Source: Paenibacillus_S vulneris (GTDB lineage: Bacteria > Bacillota > Bacilli > Paenibacillales > NBRC-103111). Taken from it: DNA of 64,000 bases. The stretch spans positions 271,303-335,302 of the forward strand of contig NZ_BAABJG010000014.1 in NCBI RefSeq assembly GCF_039543185.1. The letters are read 5' to 3'. The notes beneath the pieces are model-generated. The model ran no database searches, had not been told where the DNA came from, and was given only the letters and a program-made list of their open reading frames with translations. The position numbers were made by a program, and so were the translations under genes. Shown piece by piece: positions 27,115 through 35,767 of the stretch. How positions within the stretch are numbered: the first letter of the stretch is position 1; each line of letters starts with the position of its first letter.

Positions 27115-29469
27115 TCAGTCGTGGATCAAGGGGCCCTGTTGGACCCCATGCTGAGCAGTTGAGCTGCGCAGCCTATATTCTCCGGGAGTGATTCCGTTGA
27201 TCTTTTTGAACACGCGAATAAAGTTCTGCGAATTATTGTACCGAAGCTTTTCCGCAATATCGGATATTTTGGTGTCCGTCGTCTCCAGCAGATGTCTCGC
27301 CTTCTCCATTCGGAACGCAATCAAATATTCGGAGAAGGTCATTCCGGCCTCCGTCTTGAACATATGGCTGAACTGGGAGACCGGCATAGATACCAGACCC
27401 GCGAGCAGGGGCAAGGACAAATCCGTATCATAATGCTGATGAATGTGGTCCAGCACTTTTTGAATTGTCATATGCTTGCGCTGAACCGTTCGGATACTAA
27501 TGTGATCGACCATAGGAGGATAAACGTCCGTTTTGAGCCATTTCACAATTTTGTGCGAGGTATTGAGCTCATTCAGACGCTGGTAGAGATTGTAGGCATG
27601 AAGATGAGTGCTGTTGGGGTCCATTTCAAATAATGCCCGTAAGGAAGCCGCAATAAGCTGGGTAAAGGACTGCCGAACATGCTCATGATTGAATAATTCT
27701 GTTCTTAACGCTTGAGCGAAATCATCCAGCAGGTTGTGAATGGCCGGTAAATTAGCCAGCTTAAGATGCGTCACGATCTGCTGCTCGATCTCATAAGGAT
27801 AGGAGAAGGAGGATGGTCCCGGCTTGATTTGCCCGATAAACAGGACCCGGCCGCTTCCTTCAACCAGCTGATATTCCAAGGCCTCCAGCGCTTCCCGGTA
27901 GGAGCTTCTCGCATGCTCAAGACCTTCATAGCTGTGCCCGATTCCAATGGTTACGGTTATATGAAGCAGGCTTTCGGATACATTGCGTATTTCCTCGGAA
28001 ATAGAGAATGACTTTGCTTTCAAATCCGTGAGCGACAGCTCCTCCGCGTCATGATTGATCAAGACGGCGATGTGGCCGCTGTGCATCTGGACAACCAAAC
28101 CCTCCGAATGCCGGCTGACTATTTCCTTTGCAATGTTGATGACGGCATAGTGAAAAAGGTTAGCATCCTGCTCCGTATGACCTCTCATGTTATCCAGCTC
28201 TATACAGATCGCCGTGTAGTAGGCATGCAGCACAGGAATGTTATAATACACCGCGCGTTCTCTCATGCTGCTGTGGAACGGCTCGGTCAGCATTTTCTGG
28301 ATGAAGTTCACTCGCAATAGTGGCATCGACTCTTCAATTTGCTTGCCCAGAAGCTCATTATTCTTATTTAACGATTCAAAATAATTCCGGATGAGGGCAA
28401 ACTCATTCTGGTTTTTCTGGGCCTCCGCAAGGCCTCCCTTATTCTTGATCAGATCAATCAAAGATTGCAGGGCGCGATACCATCGTTTGGACAGCAGCCC
28501 CGTCGCAGCTGTACTGACCAGTACAAGCAATAGGCAGATCATAAAGGTCATTTGCTTGATCTTCTGCAGATGCCGCGTCAGATCGCTGTAAGGCACAATG
28601 GTAACATATTTCCATCCGTTGTAGTTCGATTTCAAATAATTGATCGACATGCTGCGTCCGTCGACTTGCTCGGTCATGAGCATTTCGCTGGCATCCGATG
28701 CCATCATCTCGCGGAAAAAGCCATAATGCTCGAACCGGTTCTGGATATGGCTTTTCGTTCCGTCCGAAAAGATGTTACCGCTCGGCGTGACAATAACTAG
28801 CTCCCTGGAGCCGAGCCGCATATTGCTGAATACACGGAAGAACGTGGTATCGTTCAAGTTGATGATCAAATAGCCAGGCTGCATAGGGTCCGTGGCATTG
28901 ATTCTTCGGACAAAGGTGACCTGATGGAAGCCGTCGCGGACCAGACTGGATTCGAGCTTATGGTCAAGCCATATCTTGGGGGGATTGTGGCTTATGGCTT
29001 CCCTTACATATTCCGGCAGCACCTCTTCCCCCACCCTGCCCAGGTTCGGAGATACGACAAGCTGCTTGTCGGGACGGTACAAATATACGGCATCCACGTC
29101 CTCAATCAATACCTGCATGGAGTTCAGAATCGTCATGGTCATTCCCAAATTCTCGATATCCTCTTCGGGATTCGACAGCGAAAGAAATCGCGACAGCGTC
29201 GGATTGACCGCATTCTGAAGCGTAATTTTCTCCAACGTAATCAGCTTCTCGTCGATTCGCTGCTGAATTTGCAGCATGGTCTGTTTATTGGCAACACGGA
29301 TCTCTTCAATGAATTTTCCGCTGGCGATATAATAAGCCGTGGCTCCCATAATCAATACCGGTATTGTTGCAAGCAGAGAAGCGATAATGAGCACTTTTCT
29401 GCGAACCGGTCCGGATGTAAATGCAAAAGGTGACCGCCATTTTCTTAGCATCCTTCTCCCCCATTCCAT
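27115..29469 (-). CDS. Membrane-bound AraC-family sensor-regulator (YesS-like)
   Basis: This 784-residue one-component regulator has a transmembrane segment at about 24-48, an extracytoplasmic Cache-like sensor (50-300), a second transmembrane segment (306-327), a linker, and a C-terminal AraC DNA-binding domain (about 664-770; LSLPLLAGLVSMPVSQFSHMF in part, then ISDIAEKLRYNNSQNFIRVFKK in part). The layout matches YesS, the regulator of rhamnogalacturonan use in Bacillus. It lies directly upstream of the importer and the rhamnogalacturonan enzyme and should sense an oligosaccharide outside the membrane. GAGG lies about 10 bases before the ATG. An 18-bp palindrome sits 54 bases upstream. Confidence 0.9.
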   Translation of the reverse strand: MEWGRRMLRKWRSPFAFTSGPVRRKVLIIASLLATIPVLIMGATAYYIASGKFIEEIRVANKQTMLQIQQRIDEKLITLEKITLQNAVNPTLSRFLSLSNPEEDIENLGMTMTILNSMQVLIEDVDAVYLYRPDKQLVVSPNLGRVGEEVLPEYVREAISHNPPKIWLDHKLESSLVRDGFHQVTFVRRINATDPMQPGYLIINLNDTTFFRVFSNMRLGSRELVIVTPSGNIFSDGTKSHIQNRFEHYGFFREMMASDASEMLMTEQVDGRSMSINYLKSNYNGWKYVTIVPYSDLTRHLQKIKQMTFMICLLLVLVSTAATGLLSKRWYRALQSLIDLIKNKGGLAEAQKNQNEFALIRNYFESLNKNNELLGKQIEESMPLLRVNFIQKMLTEPFHSSMRERAVYYNIPVLHAYYTAICIELDNMRGHTEQDANLFHYAVINIAKEIVSRHSEGLVVQMHSGHIAVLINHDAEELSLTDLKAKSFSISEEIRNVSESLLHITVTIGIGHSYEGLEHARSSYREALEALEYQLVEGSGRVLFIGQIKPGPSSFSYPYEIEQQIVTHLKLANLPAIHNLLDDFAQALRTELFNHEHVRQSFTQLIAASLRALFEMDPNSTHLHAYNLYQRLNELNTSHKIVKWLKTDVYPPMVDHISIRTVQRKHMTIQKVLDHIHQHYDTDLSLPLLAGLVSMPVSQFSHMFKTEAGMTFSEYLIAFRMEKARHLLETTDTKISDIAEKLRYNNSQNFIRVFKKINGITPGEYRLRSSTAQHGVQQGPLIHD

Positions 29470-29522
29470 CAGATGAAAGCCTCTATCGGGGCCTTGATTC
29501 TTAGAGCACGGAACTCCTCTTG

Positions 29523-29540
29523 ATTGAAACCCCTTTCAAT
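29523..29540. promoter_or_regulatory. 18-bp palindrome upstream of YesS-like gene
   Basis: ATTGAAACCCCTTTCAAT is a perfect inverted repeat (7-bp arms, 4-base centre) 54-71 bases upstream of the regulator start. It resembles a catabolite-responsive element (TGAAA..CG..TTTCA) but lacks the central CG, so it may be a site for another regulator. Confidence 0.5.
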
Positions 29541-30060
29541 AATTCGGTTAATTACCCGTGTGCTGCTGCGGGCAACCATTACGCCCTGACACGTCGATAT
29601 CTAATAAATTGCTTTTAGAGCCATCTTATCATTGATAATCGGATGCAAGCTACAATCAATTAAAATGATTATGCAGAAAACTCCCCTGTATTCTTGCTGG
29701 CGGAGTAAAGCATGCCGTTCAAGATAATGAAATCGAATTAGGGAGATCCCGCCAGGAAAAAGTTTGAACCACCTATATTTTACCATATATTCCTATGCTA
29801 TCATGACTTTGCATTCCCATTTTGCAACCTTAATCCTCTATTATGACTGCATTAGCGATATCCAGTCCGGCGAATCGGGATTTGGAGGGGAGTTCCATAC
29901 AACAACCAGCGGCTTCTATCTTCATGTGGAGTGTGGCGGTGCCGCACCTTGCTACGCTGAAAGCTGGCTGGATGTGACGGACTAGACGGTTAGCATCGAC
30001 CATCAGCGCTCTTTAGTTATTGGCTATGTTAAATTCTAATGTTGATATATGACCAATTGA
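29541..30060. other. 520-bp region without a convincing gene
   Basis: Short open frames exist on both strands. The plus-strand frame ending at 29985 has a Cys-rich tail (VECGGAAPCYAESWLDV) but no ribosome site and no family that I recognise; it could be a decayed gene end. A terminator closes the region at 30061. Confidence 0.4.
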
Positions 30061-30086
30061 AAACCGCCTTGTAAAAAAGGCGGTTT
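30061..30086. terminator. Hairpin terminator
   Basis: AAACCGCCTT and AAGGCGGTTT form a perfect 10-bp stem with flanking A and T tracts. It could stop transcription from either side, and lies 41 bases beyond the stop of the minus-strand ORF at 30128. Confidence 0.7.
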
Positions 30087-30127
30087 ATTTAACTATCGTA
30101 CCTGTCCACAATCATATAATGGACAAG

Positions 30128-30382
30128 TTATTGTAACGGATTCCCATATGGTTTCAAAAATTCACGCATTAACTTATTGGATAATGCCAGGGCTTCTTCA
30201 CGTGTAGATGCGGGGGCAGATAACATCTTTCCATTCTCGGCGTCCCAAACGGTTTGAGGATCTCTATCTTCAGACTCGGACTGCTCGTCAGGTGTTTTGA
30301 GAAGCAATTTAATCAGTAATTTTTTTAAGCTCAAAAATAGTTGCCTCTGATAACAAGATAAGCCTATCGTTATTAACAACAA
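30128..30382 (-). CDS. Unrecognised small ORF, possible gene remnant
   Basis: This is an 84-codon frame whose first 25 residues overlap the end of the lipoprotein gene in another frame. The overlapped part is AT-rich, while the tail (SESEDRDPQTVWDAENGKML and on) reads like genuine charged protein sequence with higher GC. No good ribosome site is visible. It is most likely the 3' end of an older gene joined to incoming AT-rich DNA; a real small gene is possible. Confidence 0.3.
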   Translation of the reverse strand: MLLITIGLSCYQRQLFLSLKKLLIKLLLKTPDEQSESEDRDPQTVWDAENGKMLSAPASTREEALALSNKLMREFLKPYGNPLQ

Positions 30383-30908
30383 AATAACTTACACTTACAG
30401 GTATGCTAAGTTTTGTAGAAGGGTCACTTATACCTATTGCTTTTACTACATCATTTATATTTAAGTCTGGGATATCTATTTTATATAATCTATAAAAAGA
30501 GTCAGAGTTATAGCATGTCGCTGTGATCTCATATAATGGATTTTTTAGTTCATATTGATAATCACTATAGTTTTTAAGTCCTTTTGATGAAAAAAAGTCT
30601 TTTTTGATTATAATTTCATCTCCAATAAATTTTTGCCCTGTTGGATATTCAGAAGCATCATTATATGAATTTGCAAATCCTAAAAGCTTCTCAACATTCC
30701 AAGTTCCATAGAAATATTTTTCAGTTTCACTATCCAAATTTATACGATTTACAAGACAAGATTCGGATGTGTTTTTTGGAATAATAGACTCATCCGTTGC
30801 AGGTTTAGGCTCACTAGAAGTATTTGGATTTGATGTCATTTCAACATTTCCACAAGCCGTTGCTAGCATCAACATTATCATAATACAAACCAATAATATT
30901 TTTTTCAT
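30309..30908 (-). CDS. Hypothetical lipoprotein (AT-rich)
   Basis: This is a 199-residue exported lipoprotein. The signal peptide MKKILLVCIMIMLMLATACG has a clear lipobox (LATAC), followed by a Ser/Pro/Glu-rich linker and a small domain starting about residue 60 (KYFYGTWNVEKLLGFANSY). The GTW...E pattern resembles small lipocalin-like or YxeA-sized lipoproteins, but I cannot assign a family. Base composition is much more AT-rich than the flanking polysaccharide genes, which suggests transfer. It lies next to the transposase ORFs of the IS1595-type element. Confidence 0.75.
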   Translation of the reverse strand: MKKILLVCIMIMLMLATACGNVEMTSNPNTSSEPKPATDESIIPKNTSESCLVNRINLDSETEKYFYGTWNVEKLLGFANSYNDASEYPTGQKFIGDEIIIKKDFFSSKGLKNYSDYQYELKNPLYEITATCYNSDSFYRLYKIDIPDLNINDVVKAIGISDPSTKLSIPVSVSYFVVNNDRLILLSEATIFELKKITD

Positions 30909-30968
30909 ATTTTACACTCCCACAATAAAGTTATGTTTTCACCTGTTTACTCGCTCCTTCTCGTTATT

Positions 30969-32014
30969 TCAGTGAGGAGTTGTTATCGTTCGGAGTTTGG
31001 TGTTTGTTTCATTCACATTAAACAGGCAGGAGACGACCAACATATTTTTCTTATTCGACGCTGTATTCTCATATTCTTTGCTATCTATATAACGGAACCA
31101 AGCCAGATAATGCTGTAAATATTTCGTTGTAACACCATTGAAGCGATCTATCCATTTTTTCAAACGGCTATGGTAGCTGTTGACGTTTTGGATATGGTAC
31201 ACGCCTTTTACTCGCTGTTTTTCATCTGACTTAAAACGGTAATGAGCTAAGCCTCTCGCATTCGCATATGAACTGAATGCCCTCCACGAATCGGTGCAAA
31301 GCACGTTAGAGTCAGATAAATGACCACCAATCGCCTCATCCAATTTCTTTGTCCGAATACGCCCACGTCCAAGAACACCAGAGTAAGTCATTTTTGACGA
31401 TCACGGGCAACCAGTACACACACTTGGTCGTTACTGATGCCACGATATTTGGCTTCGCCGCCACGTTTACGTGGCTTGCGATCGGCAATGTTCCGTTTAC
31501 CTTTTTCAGAGAACAAGAAATAAGTCTCGTCCATTTCGACGATACCCTGGAAAGCTTCGGTTGGAATTTGCTTCAAAGCGGCGAGGATTTTATTCCGCCA
31601 GTAGAACAAGGTCACATGCGTAACTTCTTCGTGCAGTATTTCAGCACACTTACAAAGGGAAAAGCCTTCAATCATGCATTCAATGAATCGTACCCAAAGA
31701 TGAGGTCTGCGTGTGCGTTGGAGAGGCGTGTTCGTAAGGTCGTTAAACGTTTGACGACAGAACTTACAACGGTAACGTTGACGTTTTACCTCCCCAGTAC
31801 GTGTTTTTACAACGTACTTCCCAAACCGCACGACCGAGTGATTTTTACAATGCGGACAAACAAGCCCATCCTTATGCTTCTGCTCTTGTATTTCATCTAT
31901 TGCTCGTATTGGAGACACCATTCCCTTGGTTCGGGACTGCAAAAAGTAGATAAGCTCTCGCTTTCCGCTATCATCCAATTCTTCGGCGAGCCTTTTCAGA
32001 TCCTTTAAATCCAT
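30969..32014 (-). mobile_element. IS1595-type transposase in two frames (frameshifted)
   Basis: Two overlapping minus-strand ORFs make one ISXO2/IS1595-family transposase. ORF A (31388-32014) has a zinc ribbon (CPHC at the front, CKFC after a KRQRYR segment) and the first DDE acid in GIVEMDETYF. ORF B (30969-31391) continues with the Asp in VLCTDSWRAF and then HYRFKSDEKQ and VNSYHSRLKKWIDRFNGV. They overlap by four bases (ATGA). At the junction the minus strand reads CGTCAAAAATGACT: reading through in the -1 frame gives RQKMTYSG, as expected of an intact protein. So either one A was lost, or a -1 slip on the A-run makes the full enzyme. I could not find terminal inverted repeats or a target duplication. 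Confidence 0.85.
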
Positions 32015-32021
32015 GGATAAA

Positions 32022-32240
32022 TCATCTCCGAATCAAGGACGTTACCCTAATTATAGAACGAATGTTCGTAGGTAACCCTTTGTGCAATGCTCCTGAAATT
32101 GCGTCTTCTGCCCAAAAGCCACGAATATCAGTAAAAGCTGCGCCTGTTACATTACTGTTGTCCAATGCTCCTACAGGAGTACAAATACTAAATGATAGGA
32201 GTAAGACCCCGCAAGCGTTAATCCACTCTTTTCTTTTCAT
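32022..32240 (-). pseudogene. Truncated SLH-domain surface protein
   Basis: The frame starts at the ATG at 32240 (MKRKEWINACGVLLLSFS) with a good signal peptide ending near VGALD. It then enters an S-layer homology domain (AFTDIRGFWAEDAISGALHKG) and breaks off into unrelated residues shortly before the transposase start. The rest of an SLH protein is missing on the far side of the IS1595-type element, so insertion plus deletion removed it. An open frame extends upstream to 32288 but lacks support. Confidence 0.7.
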
Positions 32241-32395
32241 ACTTCTATAGCCCCATACAATTTTAGCAAGATATGGACAGTATATCATGAAATCTAAATT
32301 TCATTATGTGAAGAATTCATCGTCCAGTATAGACGAGTACTTTAATACGTTCTTCCCCCAGAAAAAGATAAAAACATTCCCTTAAAATAAAAAAG

Positions 32396-32410
32396 CCGCG
32401 CAGAGCGCGG
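32396..32410 (-). terminator. Terminator of the small ORF at 32474
   Basis: CCGCGC and GCGCGG form a 6-bp GC stem with a 3-base loop. On the minus strand it is followed by CTTTTTTATTTT. Confidence 0.7.
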
Positions 32411-32473
32411 GTCCTGATCCTACTAGAAATTAGGTTCTTGTCGTCTTGATACTAGGGAAATGCTTTGTTCATC

Positions 32474-32671
32474 TTAACGCCGAACCTTGAATTCACAATT
32501 GGCTTTTAAGTATTTACCGCCGTTTATGATAACGGATTCGTCTGAATGAGATTCAATAACACCTCCGTAGTCAATGATTCTGCCATTTTGCAAGACAGCT
32601 ACATGAAATCGAAAATATCGGGCGTTATCAAAATCAATCTTATGCTTTAAAATACTCCCTTTTATCGGCAT
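32474..32671 (-). CDS. Small hypothetical protein (65 aa)
   Basis: This is a 65-residue basic soluble protein (MPIKGSILKHKIDFDNARYF at the start, ending CEFKVRR). GGACGGAG lies at a reasonable distance before the ATG, and a GC hairpin terminator follows. It has beta-rich character with an internal GGVIES segment and no membrane segment. I recognise no family. The defined promoter-to-terminator unit supports a real gene. Confidence 0.55.
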   Translation of the reverse strand: MPIKGSILKHKIDFDNARYFRFHVAVLQNGRIIDYGGVIESHSDESVIINGGKYLKANCEFKVRR

Positions 32672-32919
32672 TTCATTGCTCCGTCCTTTACCCTAGTTAT
32701 ATGTTTCTTCCATTATTAATGATCATACTAGATTTGGAATGTCGATTGTCTCAGAAACGTGATGCAAACGGTGACTATTATTGTCGATCCAACCAATTTT
32801 TTAACAAAAATAACCGTATCACGAAAAAAAACGACTACTCAACATAGCCGTTTCTTCTCTTGATTATGGGGTGGACGTAACGCATCGCTATTCGAATTAA
32901 CTAGGAGTACAAAGTCGGG

Positions 32920-33324
32920 TCAGCTGGTGCGACGGGTGCGGGCCAGTGTTAGCCCCGCGAGGACTACACCGGTCAGTCCCATCATGATGGCCACGATAGC
33001 CCCGGCCTTCCCGCTGCCAGTACCGAAATCACCTGTGAAGTTAGTTAGATGCAGCCCGGCGTAGACTATGACGACTACCGCCAATACGATGGCCACTATG
33101 GCCCCGCGTCGACCGGATCCATTACCGATACGACCAGCAGAGCGAGCCAAGGACAGCCCGCCGATGATGGCGCTGGCCAGCCCCACCAACGCGTCCATTG
33201 CGGCCCATAATCGCCCATTGGTAAATCCGTAAACAACATTACCGTTGGTCGCTTCAGCAGAGGCAATAGTTGGCACAAGTAGAAAACAACAAAGCATTAC
33301 AAAGGAACAGAGCTTCATTTTCAT
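32920..33324 (-). CDS. Small membrane protein with internal repeat (DUF6223-like)
   Basis: This 134-residue protein has a signal peptide (about 1-23, ending ASAEA) and three hydrophobic segments. Two segments are related copies: GNGSGRRGAIVAIVLAVVV and GTGSGKAGAIVAIMMGLTG, each followed by a Gly-Leu motif and Leu-Ala-Arg or Leu-His-Leu. I recall this as the DUF6223 family, function unknown. Its GC content and codon use look higher than its AT-rich neighbours. It is divergent from the two-component system at 33556, with 231 bases between, so that system may control it. Confidence 0.7.
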   Translation of the reverse strand: MKMKLCSFVMLCCFLLVPTIASAEATNGNVVYGFTNGRLWAAMDALVGLASAIIGGLSLARSAGRIGNGSGRRGAIVAIVLAVVVIVYAGLHLTNFTGDFGTGSGKAGAIVAIMMGLTGVVLAGLTLARTRRTS

Positions 33325-33467
33325 TGGTTAACTTCTCCTTTTTTAGTTTTCCTTCTACTTCCAGATTCATTGTTCTTCCTGTTCTTTGGGAGTATTTCCC
33401 GCCTTTCACAGCCAGTTTACACTACAAATGTCGAGAACTTATGCAGATCCTCCTCTCTTTGCGTGGA

Positions 33468-33500
33468 GTTCTTTAAGAACCTGCAATATCACGGTATAAT
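33468..33500 (+). promoter_or_regulatory. Promoter with operator-like palindrome before the OmpR-type system
   Basis: A consensus -10 TATAAT lies at 33495-33500, 56 bases before the start codon. GTTCTTTAAGAAC (33468-33480) is a perfect 6-bp inverted repeat with a 1-base centre and overlaps the expected -35 position, as for autoregulation. Confidence 0.55.
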
Positions 33501-33555
33501 TTCGGTAAACGAAATAACTTAAATCAATGGAAGCAGACTAAATGGGAAAGAGGCG

Positions 33556-34248
33556 ATGGGAATGGAACCGAAATTGCTGCTTGTGGAGGACGAACCGGGC
33601 ATGCTGGAGGAGATGGAGACCTATTTGCAGCGCGAAGGGTTCCGAGTATTGACCGCCTGCACCGGCAACGAAGCGCTCATGATTGCCCGGTCAGAACGGC
33701 CAGATCTCGTCGTGCTTGATTGGATGCTTCCCGGGAAAAGCGGTATCGAAGTATGCCGCGAGCTAAGGAATACTTCACATTGCGGCATTATTATGGTCAC
33801 GGCCCGCTCGGAAGAATCGGATAAAATCGTCGGTCTGGAAATCGGCGCAGATGATTATTTGACGAAGCCTTTCAGCTTGCGTGAGCTTGCTTCTCGCATT
33901 CGAGCTTTACTTCGCCGTTTGCGGGGACATGATGACAGGTTGATGGTTTTGGAAAGAGACAATTTGCTCATTTCCGAGGCCAAATGTCAGGTATTCAAGG
34001 ACGGTCAGGAAATCCAATTGACACCGACCGAGTTCAAAATTTTGTTCACACTTGCGGGTCGTCCTGGCATCGTCTTTAGTCGGTTGCAACTGTTAAAGAC
34101 TGCTTTGGAGGATGAGTACATGGGGTACGAAAGAACGATGGATTCCCATATACGGAATCTTCGCCGTAAATTGGGAGACGACCCCTCCGATCCTCGTTAT
34201 ATTCAAACGGTATATGGTTTCGGATACCGGTTCGGTGAACGTTCATGA
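33556..34248 (+). CDS. OmpR/PhoB-family response regulator
   Basis: This 230-residue response regulator has a receiver domain (1-120) with acidic pocket Glu11-Asp12-Glu13, phospho-acceptor Asp55 in VVLDWMLPGKSG, and the conserved Lys in YLTKPFS. The C-terminal winged helix (about 130-228) has LTPTEFKILFTLAGRPG and the ending YIQTVYGFGYRFGE. AGAGG lies 5 bases before the chosen ATG at 33556; an ATG two codons later is also possible. The stop overlaps the kinase start by four bases (ATGA), so the pair is translationally coupled. Confidence 0.95.
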   Translation: MGMEPKLLLVEDEPGMLEEMETYLQREGFRVLTACTGNEALMIARSERPDLVVLDWMLPGKSGIEVCRELRNTSHCGIIMVTARSEESDKIVGLEIGADDYLTKPFSLRELASRIRALLRRLRGHDDRLMVLERDNLLISEAKCQVFKDGQEIQLTPTEFKILFTLAGRPGIVFSRLQLLKTALEDEYMGYERTMDSHIRNLRRKLGDDPSDPRYIQTVYGFGYRFGERS

Positions 34249-35387
34249 AGATGACGGTCCGCATGAAAATATTTGCCTGCATGGGACTGTTGGTGTTCAT
34301 TGTAAGCATCACTTTCTCCCTTACAACGCGGGTTTACACAGGCAGCTTGATCGATCAATTCCAAAGAGAGCAACTGGATGCTCATTATTTGAATGCCACG
34401 CCCGAAGAGCAAATCGAAATCTTTAAATCTTATATCCTTGACAATATGAGCCTGAACGAACTAATTACAGTCACGCACGGTGTACGTTTGTTCTTTTTTA
34501 TTACGATTGGATTGTTCTTCAGTTTTTGGATATCGGGGGTACTGACCCTCCCGCTCAAAAAGCTCATAGCAGCCATAGAACGCGTGGCGCAGGGCGATCT
34601 GAACGTTAAAGTACCTGTAGATACAAAAGATGAGTATGGGAAAGTTGCCCAAACGTTCAACGATATGACGTTTCGCCTGCGTGAAGCAGAGGAAGCCCGC
34701 AGACGACTGGTAGCCGATGTTGCTCACGAGCTTCGCACACCGCTGTCTGTAATGCAGCTTAAACTGGAAAATTACCAGCAGGCCGGTCATCATGTCCCGC
34801 CGGAAAAGCTGCTGCGGCTTCACGACGAGGTCATCCGGCTCAGCCAGCTTGTCGACGATCTTCATGAATTGTCGCTCGCCGAAGCGGGTAGGTTGTCGCT
34901 CGATCGCAGGCCGCTCGACCTGACGGTACATCTAAATCGAATCGTAGATGATGTGAAATACGAAGCGGAAGAAAACGGCTTGGACATTCACCTTCTTACG
35001 AATTCGAGGCCTGTAATTGTGATGGTCGATGCGAGACGGATCACGCAGGTTTTCTTTAATTTGCTTTCCAATGCGATTCGTTATACTCCACGGGGAGGGA
35101 AGATTACAGTTGAAATCGCAGACCGGGTCGTTGATCAGAATACGCACTTTGCATGCGTCTCGGTGATCGATACCGGTATCGGAATCCCTGCAGAAGAACT
35201 GTCCCACCTATTCGATCGCTTTTACCGGGTAGATGAAGCGCGCTCACGGTATACAGGCGGTACGGGGCTCGGTTTAGCTATCGCCCATCATTATGTAAAG
35301 GCCCACGACGGTTTCATCCGCGTTGCAAGCAAGCCGGATGAAGGTACAATCTTTACTGTTTTTCTGCCTATAGCAAAAGATACATAG
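34245..35387 (+). CDS. Sensor histidine kinase (HAMP type)
   Basis: This 380-residue membrane kinase has transmembrane segments at about 9-28 and 80-100 with a short external loop of about 50 residues. A HAMP domain follows (101-155; LTLPLKKLIAAIERVAQGDL), then HisKA with phospho-acceptor His161 in VAHELRTPLS, the N-box NLLSNAIRYTPRGG, DTGIGIP and GGTGLGLAIAHHYV. The small external loop suggests sensing of the membrane or a peptide, as in BaeS- or BceS-like kinases. It forms an operon with the upstream OmpR-type regulator. Confidence 0.95.
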   Translation: MKMTVRMKIFACMGLLVFIVSITFSLTTRVYTGSLIDQFQREQLDAHYLNATPEEQIEIFKSYILDNMSLNELITVTHGVRLFFFITIGLFFSFWISGVLTLPLKKLIAAIERVAQGDLNVKVPVDTKDEYGKVAQTFNDMTFRLREAEEARRRLVADVAHELRTPLSVMQLKLENYQQAGHHVPPEKLLRLHDEVIRLSQLVDDLHELSLAEAGRLSLDRRPLDLTVHLNRIVDDVKYEAEENGLDIHLLTNSRPVIVMVDARRITQVFFNLLSNAIRYTPRGGKITVEIADRVVDQNTHFACVSVIDTGIGIPAEELSHLFDRFYRVDEARSRYTGGTGLGLAIAHHYVKAHDGFIRVASKPDEGTIFTVFLPIAKDT

Positions 35388-35767
35388 GAAAAGACATAGT
35401 CGTAACGAGATCCGCAGGTCGTCCACCGTAACTATGAGTGCCTCTTTGCTCTAAATCACCAACTCGCTAAATGACATACATGAGTTCGAAGAGCGCCACC
35501 TTCAACCGATTTATTCCGCATATTCAAGAACAAGGGAATTGGCCTGGGAAAATGCTTGGGAATATCCTCGAGAAAACTTCCCAGTCCTTGGGATGACGCT
35601 CCCCATGACGGTAGGAAATCGGGGGTGGTATGATCTACCTGTCAGGTTGAAGCTGCGGAGTACGGGAGGAGGCCATCGTGGGCCTGTAAGATAAGCAAAT
35701 GATCCTCAGATCAAATCCATTCGGGCTGCAACCGGCAATCGACTCTTTATACTGGAGGTATGATTTT
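35388..35767. other. Intergenic region, no gene supported
   Basis: These 380 bases separate the kinase from the exported protein gene. Short frames of about 40-60 codons exist but lack ribosome sites. The region should hold the promoter of the gene at 35768; I see no clear terminator after the kinase. Confidence 0.4.

Noticed and set aside
31349..32008. 219-codon plus-strand ORF across the transposase
   Set aside because: The minus strand carries the transposase motifs (zinc ribbon and DDE residues), so the plus frame is a shadow.
30909..32340. Terminal inverted repeats and target duplication of the IS1595-type element
   Set aside because: I compared both flanks by eye and found only short matches such as TTCGGAG, partly inside coding sequence. 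This is not enough to set the ends.
35461..35690. Small plus-strand frames of about 42 and 57 codons after the kinase gene
   Set aside because: They lack ribosome sites and clear start codons, overlap each other in different frames, and show no recognisable sequence.
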